Positions 43,324-51,958 of a DNA stretch of 64,000 bases are shown piece after piece. The stretch spans positions 25,922-89,921 of the forward strand of contig SHZC01000001.1 of assembly GCA_009692505.1 (NCBI GenBank). The letters run 5' to 3'. Positions within the stretch are counted from its first letter, which is position 1; each line of letters begins with the position of its first letter. Both the position numbers and the translations under genes were made by a program. The notes beneath the pieces are model-generated. The model was not told the DNA's origin. It worked only from the letters and a program-made list of their open reading frames with translations, and did not search any database. The stretch is from Myxococcales bacterium (GTDB lineage Bacteria; Myxococcota_A; Bradymonadia; UBA7976; UBA1532).

Positions 43324-46013
43324 GAGCGGGGATCCCGCAGGCGGGCGCGCAGCGAGTGAAGAAACGTCAGCGCCTGGAGCGGGCTAAGGTGGTCCAGATC
43401 CGCGGCGCGCAGGTGCTGTTCGACCTCGCTCGGGGCGCTTGCGACCGAGGCCGGTACGAAGAGGCTGAGCTGCAGGCCGTGATTCGCCATCGTGACCTTC
43501 TTGCCGCGGGCCAGGCGCGGTCGACCGACCTCGTCGCGCTCCTGCCCCTGGAGGTTCTCCATCACCTCTTTCGCGCGATCAATCACCGACTTCGGCAGGC
43601 CCGCGAGGCGCGCGACCTGGATGCCATAGGAGCGATTCGCCCCACCCTCCACGAGCTGCCGCAGGAAGATGACCTCGTCGTTCCACTCCTTGACGGCGAT
43701 GGTGTAGTTCCGGGCGCGCGGCTTGACCTCGGCGAGATCGGTGAGCTCGTGATAGTGCGTCGCGAACAGCGTCTTGGCGCCCACGACATCATGCAGGTGC
43801 TCCGCGACCGCCCACGCGATGCTCACGCCGTCGTAGGTGCTCGTGCCCCGCCCGATCTCGTCGAGGATGAGCAGGCTGCGGCGGGTCGCCTCCTGGAGAA
43901 TGACCGACGTCTCGTGCATCTCCACCATAAACGTCGAGCGCCCGGCGGCGAGGTCATCGGCGGCGCCCACGCGGGTGAAGATCCGATCGACGACGCCGAT
44001 GCGCGCGCTCTTTGCGGGGACGAAGCTGCCCATTTGCGCGAGCAGCGTGATGAGCGCGACCTGTCGCATGATCGTCGACTTCCCCGCCATGTTCGGGCCC
44101 GTCAGGATGATCAGGGACTGGGACTCGCGATCGAGCCGCAGGGAGTTGGGCACAAACTGCTCACGCCCGACCGCTTGCTCCACCACGGGATGGCGTCCGT
44201 CGACGATATCGATCACGTCGCTATCGTCGACAATCGGTCGGACGAAGTCGGCGCGATGAGCGAGCTCCCCGAGGGCGACGAGGGCGTCGAGCTCGGCGAT
44301 CGCGGTGGCGACTTCGGCGATGGCGGGGGCGCGCCTCGAGACCTCGTCCCGAATCGCCGCGAAGAGCTCCAACTCCAGCGAGAGCCTGCGGGACTCGGCG
44401 TTGACGACCTTCTCCTCGAAGATCTTGAGCTGAGGTGTGTAGTACCGCTCGGCGTTGGCGAGCGTCTGCTTGCGGATGTAGTCGTCGGGGATGGAGTGGC
44501 GGTTCGCGTTGCTGATCTCGATGTAGTAGCCGAAGACGCGGTTGTACCGGACCTTCAAAGACGCGATGCCCGAGCGCTCACGCTCCGCGGCCTCCAGCTT
44601 GGTGATCCAGTCCTTGCCCGTCGTCGACAGGTCTACGAGCTCGTCGAGCCCCGGATCGAAGCCCGGCCGGATGACGCCCCCGTCGCGGAGCTGCGCGGGC
44701 GGCTCGTCAATGAGCGCGGCCGTGATGAGGATGACCACGTCCTCGAGCTCCGTGAGCCGGGCGAGGAGGGCAGAAAGCGAGGCCTGTCCTTCGAGGAGGG
44801 CCCGCAACTCCGGCAACCGCTCGAGGCTCACGCGCAAAGACCACAGCTCACGTGGACCGGCGGCGCCCGCGGCGATGCGGCCGTTGAGGCGCTCGAGGTC
44901 GTGCATTCGCTGGAGCGCGGCGCGAAGCTCCTCTCGCCGCTGCACATCCTCACGCAGGGTGGAGACGGCGTCGAGGCGGGCGTCGATGGCCACCGGATCC
45001 ACGAGCGGGAAAGCCAGCCATTGTCGGAGTTTCCGGCCACCCATGGCCGTCGAGGCGCGATCGAGGACGCCAAGCAACGAGCCGCGTTTTCGCCCCTCGA
45101 TGAGGGTCTTGAACAGCTCGAGGTTGGACTTCGCGGTCTCGTCCAGGATGAGCGTGTCCTGCAGCCGGTAGGGCGTGAGCACCCGCGTATGCTCCGGGAG
45201 GCGCCGCTGCGTATCGATGACGTAGGCCGCGACCGCGCCGGCCGCCGACAAGACGGCCGCAGGGGCGCCGAAGCCGAAGTGCTCGCAGCCGTGGACGGCC
45301 TCACCTCCGTCCGGGCTCACCACGCGCGAGAGGTTCTTGCGGGCGCGCTCGACCTCGAAGAACTCCGCACCCGGTCGGCTGATGGCGACCGAACGGACGC
45401 GGTCACCGATGGCGGACAAGACGTCGTCTGCGGGGCCGTCGACCAGGATCTCGCGGGGCTCGAGGCGCGAGATCTCACAGCGAAGGGCCGCGGCGTGCAT
45501 GACCTCGGTGACGCGGAAATCGCCGGTGGACACATCGAGCGCGGCGACCCCGAACGCGCCCTCCCCGGTCGGCACGATCGAGACGAGGAAGTTATTGGCG
45601 CGGGCGTCGAGGCTGCTCTCGTCGAGCACAACGCCGGGGGTCACGACGCGCGTGATGCCGCGCTCCACGATGCCCTTCGCCAGGGCCGGATCTTCGAGTT
45701 GGTCACAGACTGCGACCTTCAGGCCAGCGGCCAGGGCTTTCGCCAAGTAGGCCGGGAGCTGGTGGTGCGGAAAGCCCGACATGGGGGCGGGCACCGTTGA
45801 GTCCTTGTCCCGGCTGGTCACGGTCAAGTCGAGGTGTCGTCCTCCGGCGAGGGCGTCCCCGTAGAACATCTCGTAGAAGTCGCCCATCCGAAAGAAGAGC
45901 AGGGCGTCTGGATATCGCTCTTTGGCCGCGACGTACTGTCGCATCATCGGCGTGAGCTTGACCCCGGCGGGGATGCCGTGCCGCGCGACCTCAGTGACCT
46001 CGGACTTCGACAT
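43320..46013 (-). CDS. mutS: DNA mismatch repair protein MutS
   Basis: 897 residues. The mismatch-contacting Phe-X-Glu motif is F46-Y47-E48 in RMGDFYEMF. The clamp and lever regions follow, then the ABC-type ATPase with Walker A TGPNMAGKSTIMRQV (about residue 640), a signature around DDLAAGRSTFMVEM, Walker B LLILDEIGRGTSTYDG and the conserved FATHYHELTDL. The C-terminus (LSLF..., LSPLQALTFLHSL) resembles the usual helical tetramerisation tail. Transcribed just upstream of glnD. Confidence 0.98.
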   Translation of the reverse strand: MSKSEVTEVARHGIPAGVKLTPMMRQYVAAKERYPDALLFFRMGDFYEMFYGDALAGGRHLDLTVTSRDKDSTVPAPMSGFPHHQLPAYLAKALAAGLKVAVCDQLEDPALAKGIVERGITRVVTPGVVLDESSLDARANNFLVSIVPTGEGAFGVAALDVSTGDFRVTEVMHAAALRCEISRLEPREILVDGPADDVLSAIGDRVRSVAISRPGAEFFEVERARKNLSRVVSPDGGEAVHGCEHFGFGAPAAVLSAAGAVAAYVIDTQRRLPEHTRVLTPYRLQDTLILDETAKSNLELFKTLIEGRKRGSLLGVLDRASTAMGGRKLRQWLAFPLVDPVAIDARLDAVSTLREDVQRREELRAALQRMHDLERLNGRIAAGAAGPRELWSLRVSLERLPELRALLEGQASLSALLARLTELEDVVILITAALIDEPPAQLRDGGVIRPGFDPGLDELVDLSTTGKDWITKLEAAERERSGIASLKVRYNRVFGYYIEISNANRHSIPDDYIRKQTLANAERYYTPQLKIFEEKVVNAESRRLSLELELFAAIRDEVSRRAPAIAEVATAIAELDALVALGELAHRADFVRPIVDDSDVIDIVDGRHPVVEQAVGREQFVPNSLRLDRESQSLIILTGPNMAGKSTIMRQVALITLLAQMGSFVPAKSARIGVVDRIFTRVGAADDLAAGRSTFMVEMHETSVILQEATRRSLLILDEIGRGTSTYDGVSIAWAVAEHLHDVVGAKTLFATHYHELTDLAEVKPRARNYTIAVKEWNDEVIFLRQLVEGGANRSYGIQVARLAGLPKSVIDRAKEVMENLQGQERDEVGRPRLARGKKVTMANHGLQLSLFVPASVASAPSEVEQHLRAADLDHLSPLQALTFLHSLRARLRDPRS

Positions 46014-46050
46014 AGGGTCGCGGTGTACCCCATGACCCCACGGACCTCAA

Positions 46051-46365
46051 TCACCCGTGGCTGTCGAGCTGCCCGCCGAGCTGAGGCGCGCTGACGAAGA
46101 CAGCACCCCCTCGGCGATTATAGAGGCGCACGGGCGCGTCGCCCGAGACAGCCTGAACGCGCTTCGAGAGTTGCAAGCCGGTGGCCTTCGCGTCGTCGTT
46201 GACCTCAGCGCGAAAGACGCCGTCAACCGGGGCGAAGCTGACGGTCGGGCCGGCGCCAAAGAGCCCGGTGATGGCATCCACGACGCGGTCGATGGCCTGG
46301 GGCTTGGACGCTCCCCCGAGGGAGAGCGCCGCAGCTGCGGCACCACGTCCTCCGACGGCGCGCAC
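46051..46365 (-). CDS. Hypothetical small protein between the dnaJ-like gene and mutS
   Basis: 104 residues from GTG 46365, 1 bp after the dnaJ-like stop and 37 bp before mutS. It has an Ala-rich start and a small alpha/beta-looking body (AIDRVVDAITGLFG, VSFAPVDGVFRAEVN, VRLYNRRGGAVFVSAPQ). No family recognised. It is supported by tight packing in a co-directional run and by reasonable composition; competing frames on the plus strand look like antisense artefacts. Confidence 0.5.
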   Translation of the reverse strand: MRAVGGRGAAAAALSLGGASKPQAIDRVVDAITGLFGAGPTVSFAPVDGVFRAEVNDDAKATGLQLSKRVQAVSGDAPVRLYNRRGGAVFVSAPQLGGQLDSHG

Positions 46366-46366
46366 T

Positions 46367-47371
46367 TCAGTGCACCGCCACTTTCAAGAACAGCTCACCC
46401 CGACCGGCCTGACGCCACCGGGGAAGCCCCTGCTCACGGAGACGAAATCGAGCACCTTCTCGGGTCCCCGCGGGCACATCCAGGCGAACTCGGCCCCAGG
46501 GGGTCGCGACGGCGATCGTGCCACCGGAGCGGGCGAGCGAGGCCGGCAGTTCGAGGGCGCCCCGCAGATTGGCGCCCTCACGTCGATAGCCGGGCACGGT
46601 CTCGGGCTCGAGGATGAGATAGAGGTCACCGGCCGGTCGGCCAAGGAGGCCGTCATTGCCCTTGCCCGTCAGGCGCATCTTCGAGCCGGCACGGGCCCCC
46701 GCGGGGACCACGACCTTGAGCCGCTCACGAACGATGATGCGGCCCGCGCCCCCGCAGACACAGGTGAGCTCACCACCGCGCGGGCAGCAGGGGCAAGCCG
46801 ACGCGCGAGTCACGATGAGCGTCTGCTCGACGCCCCGGAGCAGAGCCGTCAGACCGACGTGCAGCGACTGCACGACGTCGCTGCCGGCGACGGACACGCC
46901 CGGACGGAGTCGGTTGAGGAGGCGCTGCCAGAGGCTCGGGCGCGGCGTGAGCTCCGGCACGACCTGGACCTCGACCGGGGTCGAGCCGAAGGTCTGGGTC
47001 TGGGCGGCCGACGGGGGGACCTCGGTGGTGGCGCTCTCAGTCGCGGCGGCCTGGGTGCCCTGCGTCCCCTGCGGTCTGGGGGCGTGCGGCGCGGGCTTGG
47101 GGGCTCGAACATGGGAGGCGCGGCGGACAAACTCGGCGTAGGCTGCGTCGCGATCGAAGTCGGTCTCGGTGGCCGTGCAGCGGGCGCCGGCGACGCGGCC
47201 CATGAGGACGCTGTAGGCCGCGGTGATCTCAGAGAAGCGACGACTGTCGGTCCCGGTCACATCCGGGTGCAGCCGCTTCGCGATGCGTCGGTAAGCGCGC
47301 TTCACCTCATCGCGAGGCGTATCGGTCGCTAGACCAAGGATCGCGTAACACTCGGGCGGGGTGAGCACCAT
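46367..47371 (-). CDS. DnaJ-family co-chaperone with reduced zinc-binding region
   Basis: 334 residues. The J domain (residues 1-60) has the DnaK-stimulating HPD at 35-37 in RIAKRLHPDV. A Pro/Ala/Thr-rich linker spans about 85-140. Only one compact Cys cluster (CPCCPRGG...CVCGG, around 190-210) stands where canonical DnaJ has four CxxCxGxG repeats. The C-terminal substrate-binding domain is recognisable (VVVPAGARAGSKMRLTGKGN, GDLYLILEPE, LDVPAGTREGARFRLREQGLP). It probably works with a DnaK as a specialised class of J protein. It heads the minus-strand run towards mutS. Confidence 0.88.
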   Translation of the reverse strand: MVLTPPECYAILGLATDTPRDEVKRAYRRIAKRLHPDVTGTDSRRFSEITAAYSVLMGRVAGARCTATETDFDRDAAYAEFVRRASHVRAPKPAPHAPRPQGTQGTQAAATESATTEVPPSAAQTQTFGSTPVEVQVVPELTPRPSLWQRLLNRLRPGVSVAGSDVVQSLHVGLTALLRGVEQTLIVTRASACPCCPRGGELTCVCGGAGRIIVRERLKVVVPAGARAGSKMRLTGKGNDGLLGRPAGDLYLILEPETVPGYRREGANLRGALELPASLARSGGTIAVATPWGRVRLDVPAGTREGARFRLREQGLPRWRQAGRGELFLKVAVH

Positions 47372-47721
47372 GCAGGACTCCAGGCGCAGGGGTCGAACGC
47401 CTGCCCAGCTTCATGTGCAGCGCATGTGCCAACACCTCTTCTGGCGAGCGCCCAAGGCCAGAGGCCAACGATCGGGACTCGCCGCAGAACCTCATGCGCA
47501 AGAACGTGCACACGTCGCGCGCCATCACGGCACCAGATCGTGTTCTTTGCCCATGCCGGACGCGGAGAATGTAACTGTGCACGGATTTGCACATCACCCA
47601 CCGACGCATGCGCAATGCATTGCACAATTACGAACCCCTTGCGATGTGGGTCACAGCGGCGATCCTGCTGGCTCTGCTGACGTCTCCGGCCCTGCCGACC
47701 TGTAATCAGGAGAAGCCCACG
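47372..47721. other. Divergent intergenic region rich in TGCACA-type palindromes
   Basis: 350 bp between the dnaJ-like gene (minus) and the MopE-like lipoprotein gene (plus). It contains repeated gtgcac/ttgcaca words (47506-47511, 47577-47582, 47587-47593, 47620-47626) and an 18-bp near-palindrome. In-frame upstream starts (ATG 47608, ATG 47644) would extend the lipoprotein gene into part of this region. Confidence 0.5.
47609..47626. promoter_or_regulatory. 18-bp near-perfect palindrome, possible operator
   Basis: tgcgcaatgcattgcaca, with a perfect 12-bp core (gcaatgcattgc) and one mismatched flanking pair. It lies about 100 bp upstream of the preferred start of the lipoprotein gene. Confidence 0.4.
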
Positions 47722-50298
47722 ATGAGCTGCTGGAATCGCGGGACCTTCTTCGGCCCTCTCTTCTGCGCGCTCTCGTGCAGCGACGGGACGATGCCAGGGA
47801 CCGGCGAGCACCTCCGCGACGGGTCCGCTGTCTCCGGTGACCGCCACGACGCCCTCGTCCCGGACTCGGCGTCGGGAGATGCCGGTGGCGATGTTCCAGA
47901 TGCGGCCGTCTGCCGGCCGGCGGGTGAGGAGCGGTGCAACGGTCGGGACGACGACTGCGACGGTCTGATCGACGAAGGCCAGGACGCGGTGGACAGCGAC
48001 GACGACCAGGTCCCGGACTGCCTCGACGACGACGACGACAACGACGGTTCCCCGGACGCGCTCGACTGCGCGCCCCAGGATCCGATCCGAGGACCGGCGG
48101 CCGCCGAGCTCTGTAATGGGGTCGACGACAACTGCGGTGGGGCCGTGGACGAGGATCTGAGCCGGGGCTGTTACGACGGCCCGCCCGGGACCTCAGGGAT
48201 GGGGCAATGCCGAGACGGGCAACAGGCCTGCGTCGCTGGGGCCTTCGCGGCTTGCGTGGGCCAGGTCTTGCCTTCGACCGAGACCTGCGACGGCCTGGAC
48301 AACGACTGCGATCGCCGGATCGACGAGGGCTTCCAGGACCAGAGCGGGGCGCCAGACTGCCTCGACCGCGACGCCGATGGGGACCGGATCGCCGACGTGG
48401 ACGACAACTGTGCCGCGCTCGAAAACGCCGAGCAGCTCGACTTCGACGCCGACGGTCAAGGCGACGCCTGTGACGAGGACGATGACAACGACGCTTTCGC
48501 CGATGGAGGTGATTGCGCTCCGCTCGACCCGGCCCTTCACCCGGGCACCGACGAGCGCTGCGACGGCGTCGATGGCGACTGCGACGGGTCCGTCGACGAG
48601 GGGGTCTTCGAGCCGTGTTACGGCGGCGCGGACGGCACCGCGGGGATCGGTCGCTGCGCCGCCGGACTCGCGGCCTGCGAAGCGGGCAGCTTCGGCGCCT
48701 GTGTCGGCGCCGTCGAGCCTGAGGCCGAGCGCTGCGACCTCGTCGACGAGGACTGCGACGGCCTCGTCGACGAGGGCACGGACCGGGCCTTCGTCGACGC
48801 GGACGGGGACGGCTTCGGCGTCGTCGGGCAAGACCACGTCTGCGGCCTCGTCCCCGGCTATGCGGCGGCGTCCGGGGACTGCGACGACGCCCAATTGGAG
48901 GTCAACCCCCTCGCCTTCGATCTGCCGGACCTCACGTTTACGGACCTGGATTGCGACGGCGTCGATGGCGCGGCGGTCCGTATGGTGTTCGTCAGACCCG
49001 ACGCCGACGCGCTTGGGGACGGCACGCGGGACCGCCCGTTTCAGTCGGTGGCGCAGGCGAACGCCCTCGCGGGGAGGGACCCGAACATCGTGGGCATCGC
49101 GTTGGCGCGCGGCACCTTGCACGAGACCGTCGCGCTGCGTGACGGCGTCTCGATCTACGGCGGGTACGACGCCGCCCAGTTATGGGCGCGGGACGTGACC
49201 TTCGAGTCCATCATCGAGGCCGCCCCCGCGGTCAATGGTCAACGCCGCGCCGTGTCCGCGATCGACATTCGTAGACCGACCGCCCTGCAGCTCCTCACGC
49301 TCCAGGTGCCCGACGCCCTTGTCCAGGGTCAGACCAATATCGGCCTCCTGGCCACGCGCGCACCTGGCCTCGCGCTCCTCGAGGTCCGAGCCTTCGTCGG
49401 GCGCGGCGGCGAGGGCGCAAGTGGCCTCGCCGGCCTCGATGGTCAAGACGGCGGGGACGGCACGAGCGGGGGGGACTGCGGAGGCGCCTTCGGGCAGGGG
49501 GGCGTCAGCGTCTGCCTCGCGGAGGGGGGCAACGGAGGCTCCGGGGGTAATCAGGGCGAAGATGGTCAATCTGGTTTACGACCCGGCTGTGGGGGGGCAG
49601 GCGGTCGTCGGGGCGGGGCCGGCGCTGGCAGTGATGGCAGCGCGGGCTGTACGCCCGGCGATCGCCTCGCCGCGAACGACGGCGCGATCGCCCAAGCCCC
49701 GGGCGTCGACGCCTTCGACGTCTGGCACAGCGGCGACGGACGCGGGGGCGGCGACGGTCAGGCGGGCCTACCCGGCGGCGGCGGCGGCGGCGGTGGCGGC
49801 GCGGCCGTCATCGGCGGCACGGCCGGCGCGGGGGGCGGCGGCGGCGCGGGTGGGTGTGGCGGTCGGGCCGGCAGCGGAGGGAGCGGGGGCGGAGGCGCTT
49901 TTGGCCTCATGGCGCTCGGCTCGGAGGGGCTGACCGCCATTCGCTGCACGTTCCAGATCGGGGACGGCGGTCGCGGCGGCGACGGGGGCACCGCGGGTCA
50001 GGGGGGCAACGGGGGCTCCGCGGGGGGGCGTGGGCGTGGACGTGAGGCGTTCTTCTGCGGCGGCCTCGCCGGTCCTGGATGGGGCGGCGACGGCGGCCGG
50101 GGCGCGCGGGGCGAAGCGGGCGGGCACGGCTCGGCGGGCAATGGCGGCCCGTCCGTCGCGGTCTACTGCCTGGATACGCCCCTAGAGCCGGACGGCCACA
50201 GCTTGAGGGTCGGCAACGGCGGAGCGGCGGGTCTGGGCTCCGGGGCGGCCGGCACCGCGGGCCTCTCGGCGCTGGTGGTCGGCTGCGACCTCATGTGA
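47722..50298 (+). CDS. Large surface lipoprotein: MopE-type repeats, beta-helix, Gly-rich tail
   Basis: 858 residues from ATG 47722, which has AGGAG at 9 nt; a short signal with ALSC (Cys19) suggests lipidation, though in-frame ATGs at 47608 and 47644 would give a longer hydrophobic N-terminus. Residues about 90-420 hold five or so Asp/Cys motifs of the CNGRDDDCDGLIDEG type (MopE metal-binding family) alternating with DxDxDG thrombospondin-3-like calcium repeats. Residues about 430-560 look like a DUF1565/right-handed beta-helix (GTRDRPFQSVAQANAL, DGVSIYGGYDA). The last 280 residues are extremely Gly-rich with scattered Cys. Likely a calcium- or metal-binding cell-surface protein. Its stop overlaps the convergent sigma-54 activator gene by 8 bp. 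Confidence 0.85.
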   Translation: MSCWNRGTFFGPLFCALSCSDGTMPGTGEHLRDGSAVSGDRHDALVPDSASGDAGGDVPDAAVCRPAGEERCNGRDDDCDGLIDEGQDAVDSDDDQVPDCLDDDDDNDGSPDALDCAPQDPIRGPAAAELCNGVDDNCGGAVDEDLSRGCYDGPPGTSGMGQCRDGQQACVAGAFAACVGQVLPSTETCDGLDNDCDRRIDEGFQDQSGAPDCLDRDADGDRIADVDDNCAALENAEQLDFDADGQGDACDEDDDNDAFADGGDCAPLDPALHPGTDERCDGVDGDCDGSVDEGVFEPCYGGADGTAGIGRCAAGLAACEAGSFGACVGAVEPEAERCDLVDEDCDGLVDEGTDRAFVDADGDGFGVVGQDHVCGLVPGYAAASGDCDDAQLEVNPLAFDLPDLTFTDLDCDGVDGAAVRMVFVRPDADALGDGTRDRPFQSVAQANALAGRDPNIVGIALARGTLHETVALRDGVSIYGGYDAAQLWARDVTFESIIEAAPAVNGQRRAVSAIDIRRPTALQLLTLQVPDALVQGQTNIGLLATRAPGLALLEVRAFVGRGGEGASGLAGLDGQDGGDGTSGGDCGGAFGQGGVSVCLAEGGNGGSGGNQGEDGQSGLRPGCGGAGGRRGGAGAGSDGSAGCTPGDRLAANDGAIAQAPGVDAFDVWHSGDGRGGGDGQAGLPGGGGGGGGGAAVIGGTAGAGGGGGAGGCGGRAGSGGSGGGGAFGLMALGSEGLTAIRCTFQIGDGGRGGDGGTAGQGGNGGSAGGRGRGREAFFCGGLAGPGWGGDGGRGARGEAGGHGSAGNGGPSVAVYCLDTPLEPDGHSLRVGNGGAAGLGSGAAGTAGLSALVVGCDLM

Positions 50299-51958
50299 TG
50301 CCGTGTCGCTTGAGCTTGTAGAGCAGGGTGCGACGAGCGACGCCGAGCGCCTTGGCCGCGTGCGTCCGATTGCCGCCAGCCGCGTCGAGCGCGCGCTCGA
50401 TGAGCCGACGCTCGGCCACTTCTGTGACCTCGCCGACGGTGTGATGAAAGTCCTCGAGGTGGTCCGGCAACTCGACCCGCACGCCACTCGGCCCGTTCGG
50501 GTTGACCAGGGAGAGGCCCAGATCGTGGGGCTCAAGCTCCGCCCCATCGGCGACGAGCACGGCCTGCTCCATCGCGTGCTCCAGCTCGCGCACGTTCCCC
50601 GGCCAGCGGTGGGCCAACAGCGCGCGCGCCGCCGCCCGGCTCAGCGGTCGATCGGGCCGGCCATGTCGAGCCGAATGGCGACTCGAAAAGTGGTGCGCGA
50701 GCGGCACGATGTCCTCACGCCGATCCCGCAGCGGCGGCAGGTGGACCGTGACCACCTTGAGTCGATAGAAGAGGTCCTCACGGAAGCGCCCCGCCTTCAT
50801 CTCCAAAGGCAAGTCTCGATGGGTCGCCGCGACGATCCGCACGTCTACGTTGATGGGCTTGCGCCCACCGACGCGAGTGATCTGCCGCTCCTGAAGGACG
50901 CGCAGCACCCGGGCCTGCGTCGCCGGTGCCATGTCCCCGATCTCGTCCAGGAAGAGCGTGCCCCCGTCGGCGCGCTCGAAGGTGCCTACGCGAGCGTCGA
51001 CGCCCGTGGCCACGCCGCGCTCGATGCCGAACAGCTCCGCTTCCAGCAGTGACTCAGGCAGCGCCGCGCAGTTGATCGCCACAAAGACCCGCTCGCGCCT
51101 CGGGCTGAGGTGATGGATCGTCCGGGCAATGACCTCCTTGCCGGTGCCGCTCTCCCCGGTGATGAGGACGCTCGCCGAGGTGTCGGCCACCTTCTCCGCC
51201 AACTGCAGCGCCGCACGAAAGGCCCGGCTCGAGCCGACGAGCCCCGGCATGCCGCTCCGCTCGGCCAGCGCCTCACGCAGCGTGCGGTTCTCGTGGGCGA
51301 GGGCCTCGCGGCTCCGGCTGACCTCCGAGAAGAGGCGCGCATTGTCCGCGGCCATGGCCACGCTGTTCGCGATGATCGCCAGGAGACGCTCGTGGCGTGG
51401 CTCGAAGACGCCCTTCGCCGAGTCGCTCAGGTTGATCACCCCAACGATGCGGTCGCGGACCGTCAGCGGCAGGCAGAGCAGGCTGACCGGGGAGACCGGA
51501 GAGGAGGGCAGCTTGAGGAACCTCGGATCATTCGGGGCGTCGTCGAGGCGAATGGCCTCTCGGGATTGAGCGACCAGACCCGCGATGCCCAGCCCGGCCC
51601 CGCTGGTCCCCATACCGACGAATCGCGGCTCCTCGGCCGCCGTCTCGACCACCATCGTGCGCTCGTCGAACGCCCCGCGCGCCGCCGATAGCAGGAGCCC
51701 CCGACCTCCGGGCACGGAGAGCATGAGCGAGCAGTTCTCGGGGTTGACCGCCTCATGAATCAGCTCGACGGCGCGACCGCAGACGGTCCCGAGATCGAGG
51801 CTCGCGCCCAAGGCGTCACCCACCTGCCGAACGAGCGAGAGCTCCTCGATCTTCTCGTCGAAGCGCGCGTTGAGCTCCGACAGCGTGCGGCCATACTCGT
51901 CGCGTTCCCGGCGCAGGCGCTCCATCGCCGCCTCGTGCAGCGCCTGTCCCTCGTTCAC
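50291..51958 (-). CDS. GAF-domain sigma-54-dependent activator with variant GAFTGA loop
   Basis: 555 residues. A short coiled N-terminus and a GAF domain (about 45-190) precede the AAA+ domain: Walker A GESGTGKE, ELFGIERGVATGVDARVG in loop 1, Walker B GGTLFLDEIGD, sensor I VRIVAATHRDL, R-finger region FREDLFYRLKVV. A Fis-type HTH ends the protein (GNRTHAAKALGVARRTLLYKLKR). In loop 1 the sigma-54-contacting GAFTGA reads GVATGV, which may mean a changed or absent sigma-54 interaction. The start overlaps the HDOD gene by 4 nt, so it belongs to that signalling run. Confidence 0.92.
   Translation of the reverse strand: MNEGQALHEAAMERLRRERDEYGRTLSELNARFDEKIEELSLVRQVGDALGASLDLGTVCGRAVELIHEAVNPENCSLMLSVPGGRGLLLSAARGAFDERTMVVETAAEEPRFVGMGTSGAGLGIAGLVAQSREAIRLDDAPNDPRFLKLPSSPVSPVSLLCLPLTVRDRIVGVINLSDSAKGVFEPRHERLLAIIANSVAMAADNARLFSEVSRSREALAHENRTLREALAERSGMPGLVGSSRAFRAALQLAEKVADTSASVLITGESGTGKEVIARTIHHLSPRRERVFVAINCAALPESLLEAELFGIERGVATGVDARVGTFERADGGTLFLDEIGDMAPATQARVLRVLQERQITRVGGRKPINVDVRIVAATHRDLPLEMKAGRFREDLFYRLKVVTVHLPPLRDRREDIVPLAHHFSSRHSARHGRPDRPLSRAAARALLAHRWPGNVRELEHAMEQAVLVADGAELEPHDLGLSLVNPNGPSGVRVELPDHLEDFHHTVGEVTEVAERRLIERALDAAGGNRTHAAKALGVARRTLLYKLKRHGIT

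Noticed and set aside
43356..45800. Plus-strand open frame of about 814 codons opposite mutS
   Set aside because: MutS on the minus strand is certain; the opposite frame has antisense-type composition and no motif.
46181..47332. Plus-strand open frame opposite the dnaJ-like gene
   Set aside because: The J domain with HPD and the C-terminal domain are clear on the minus strand.
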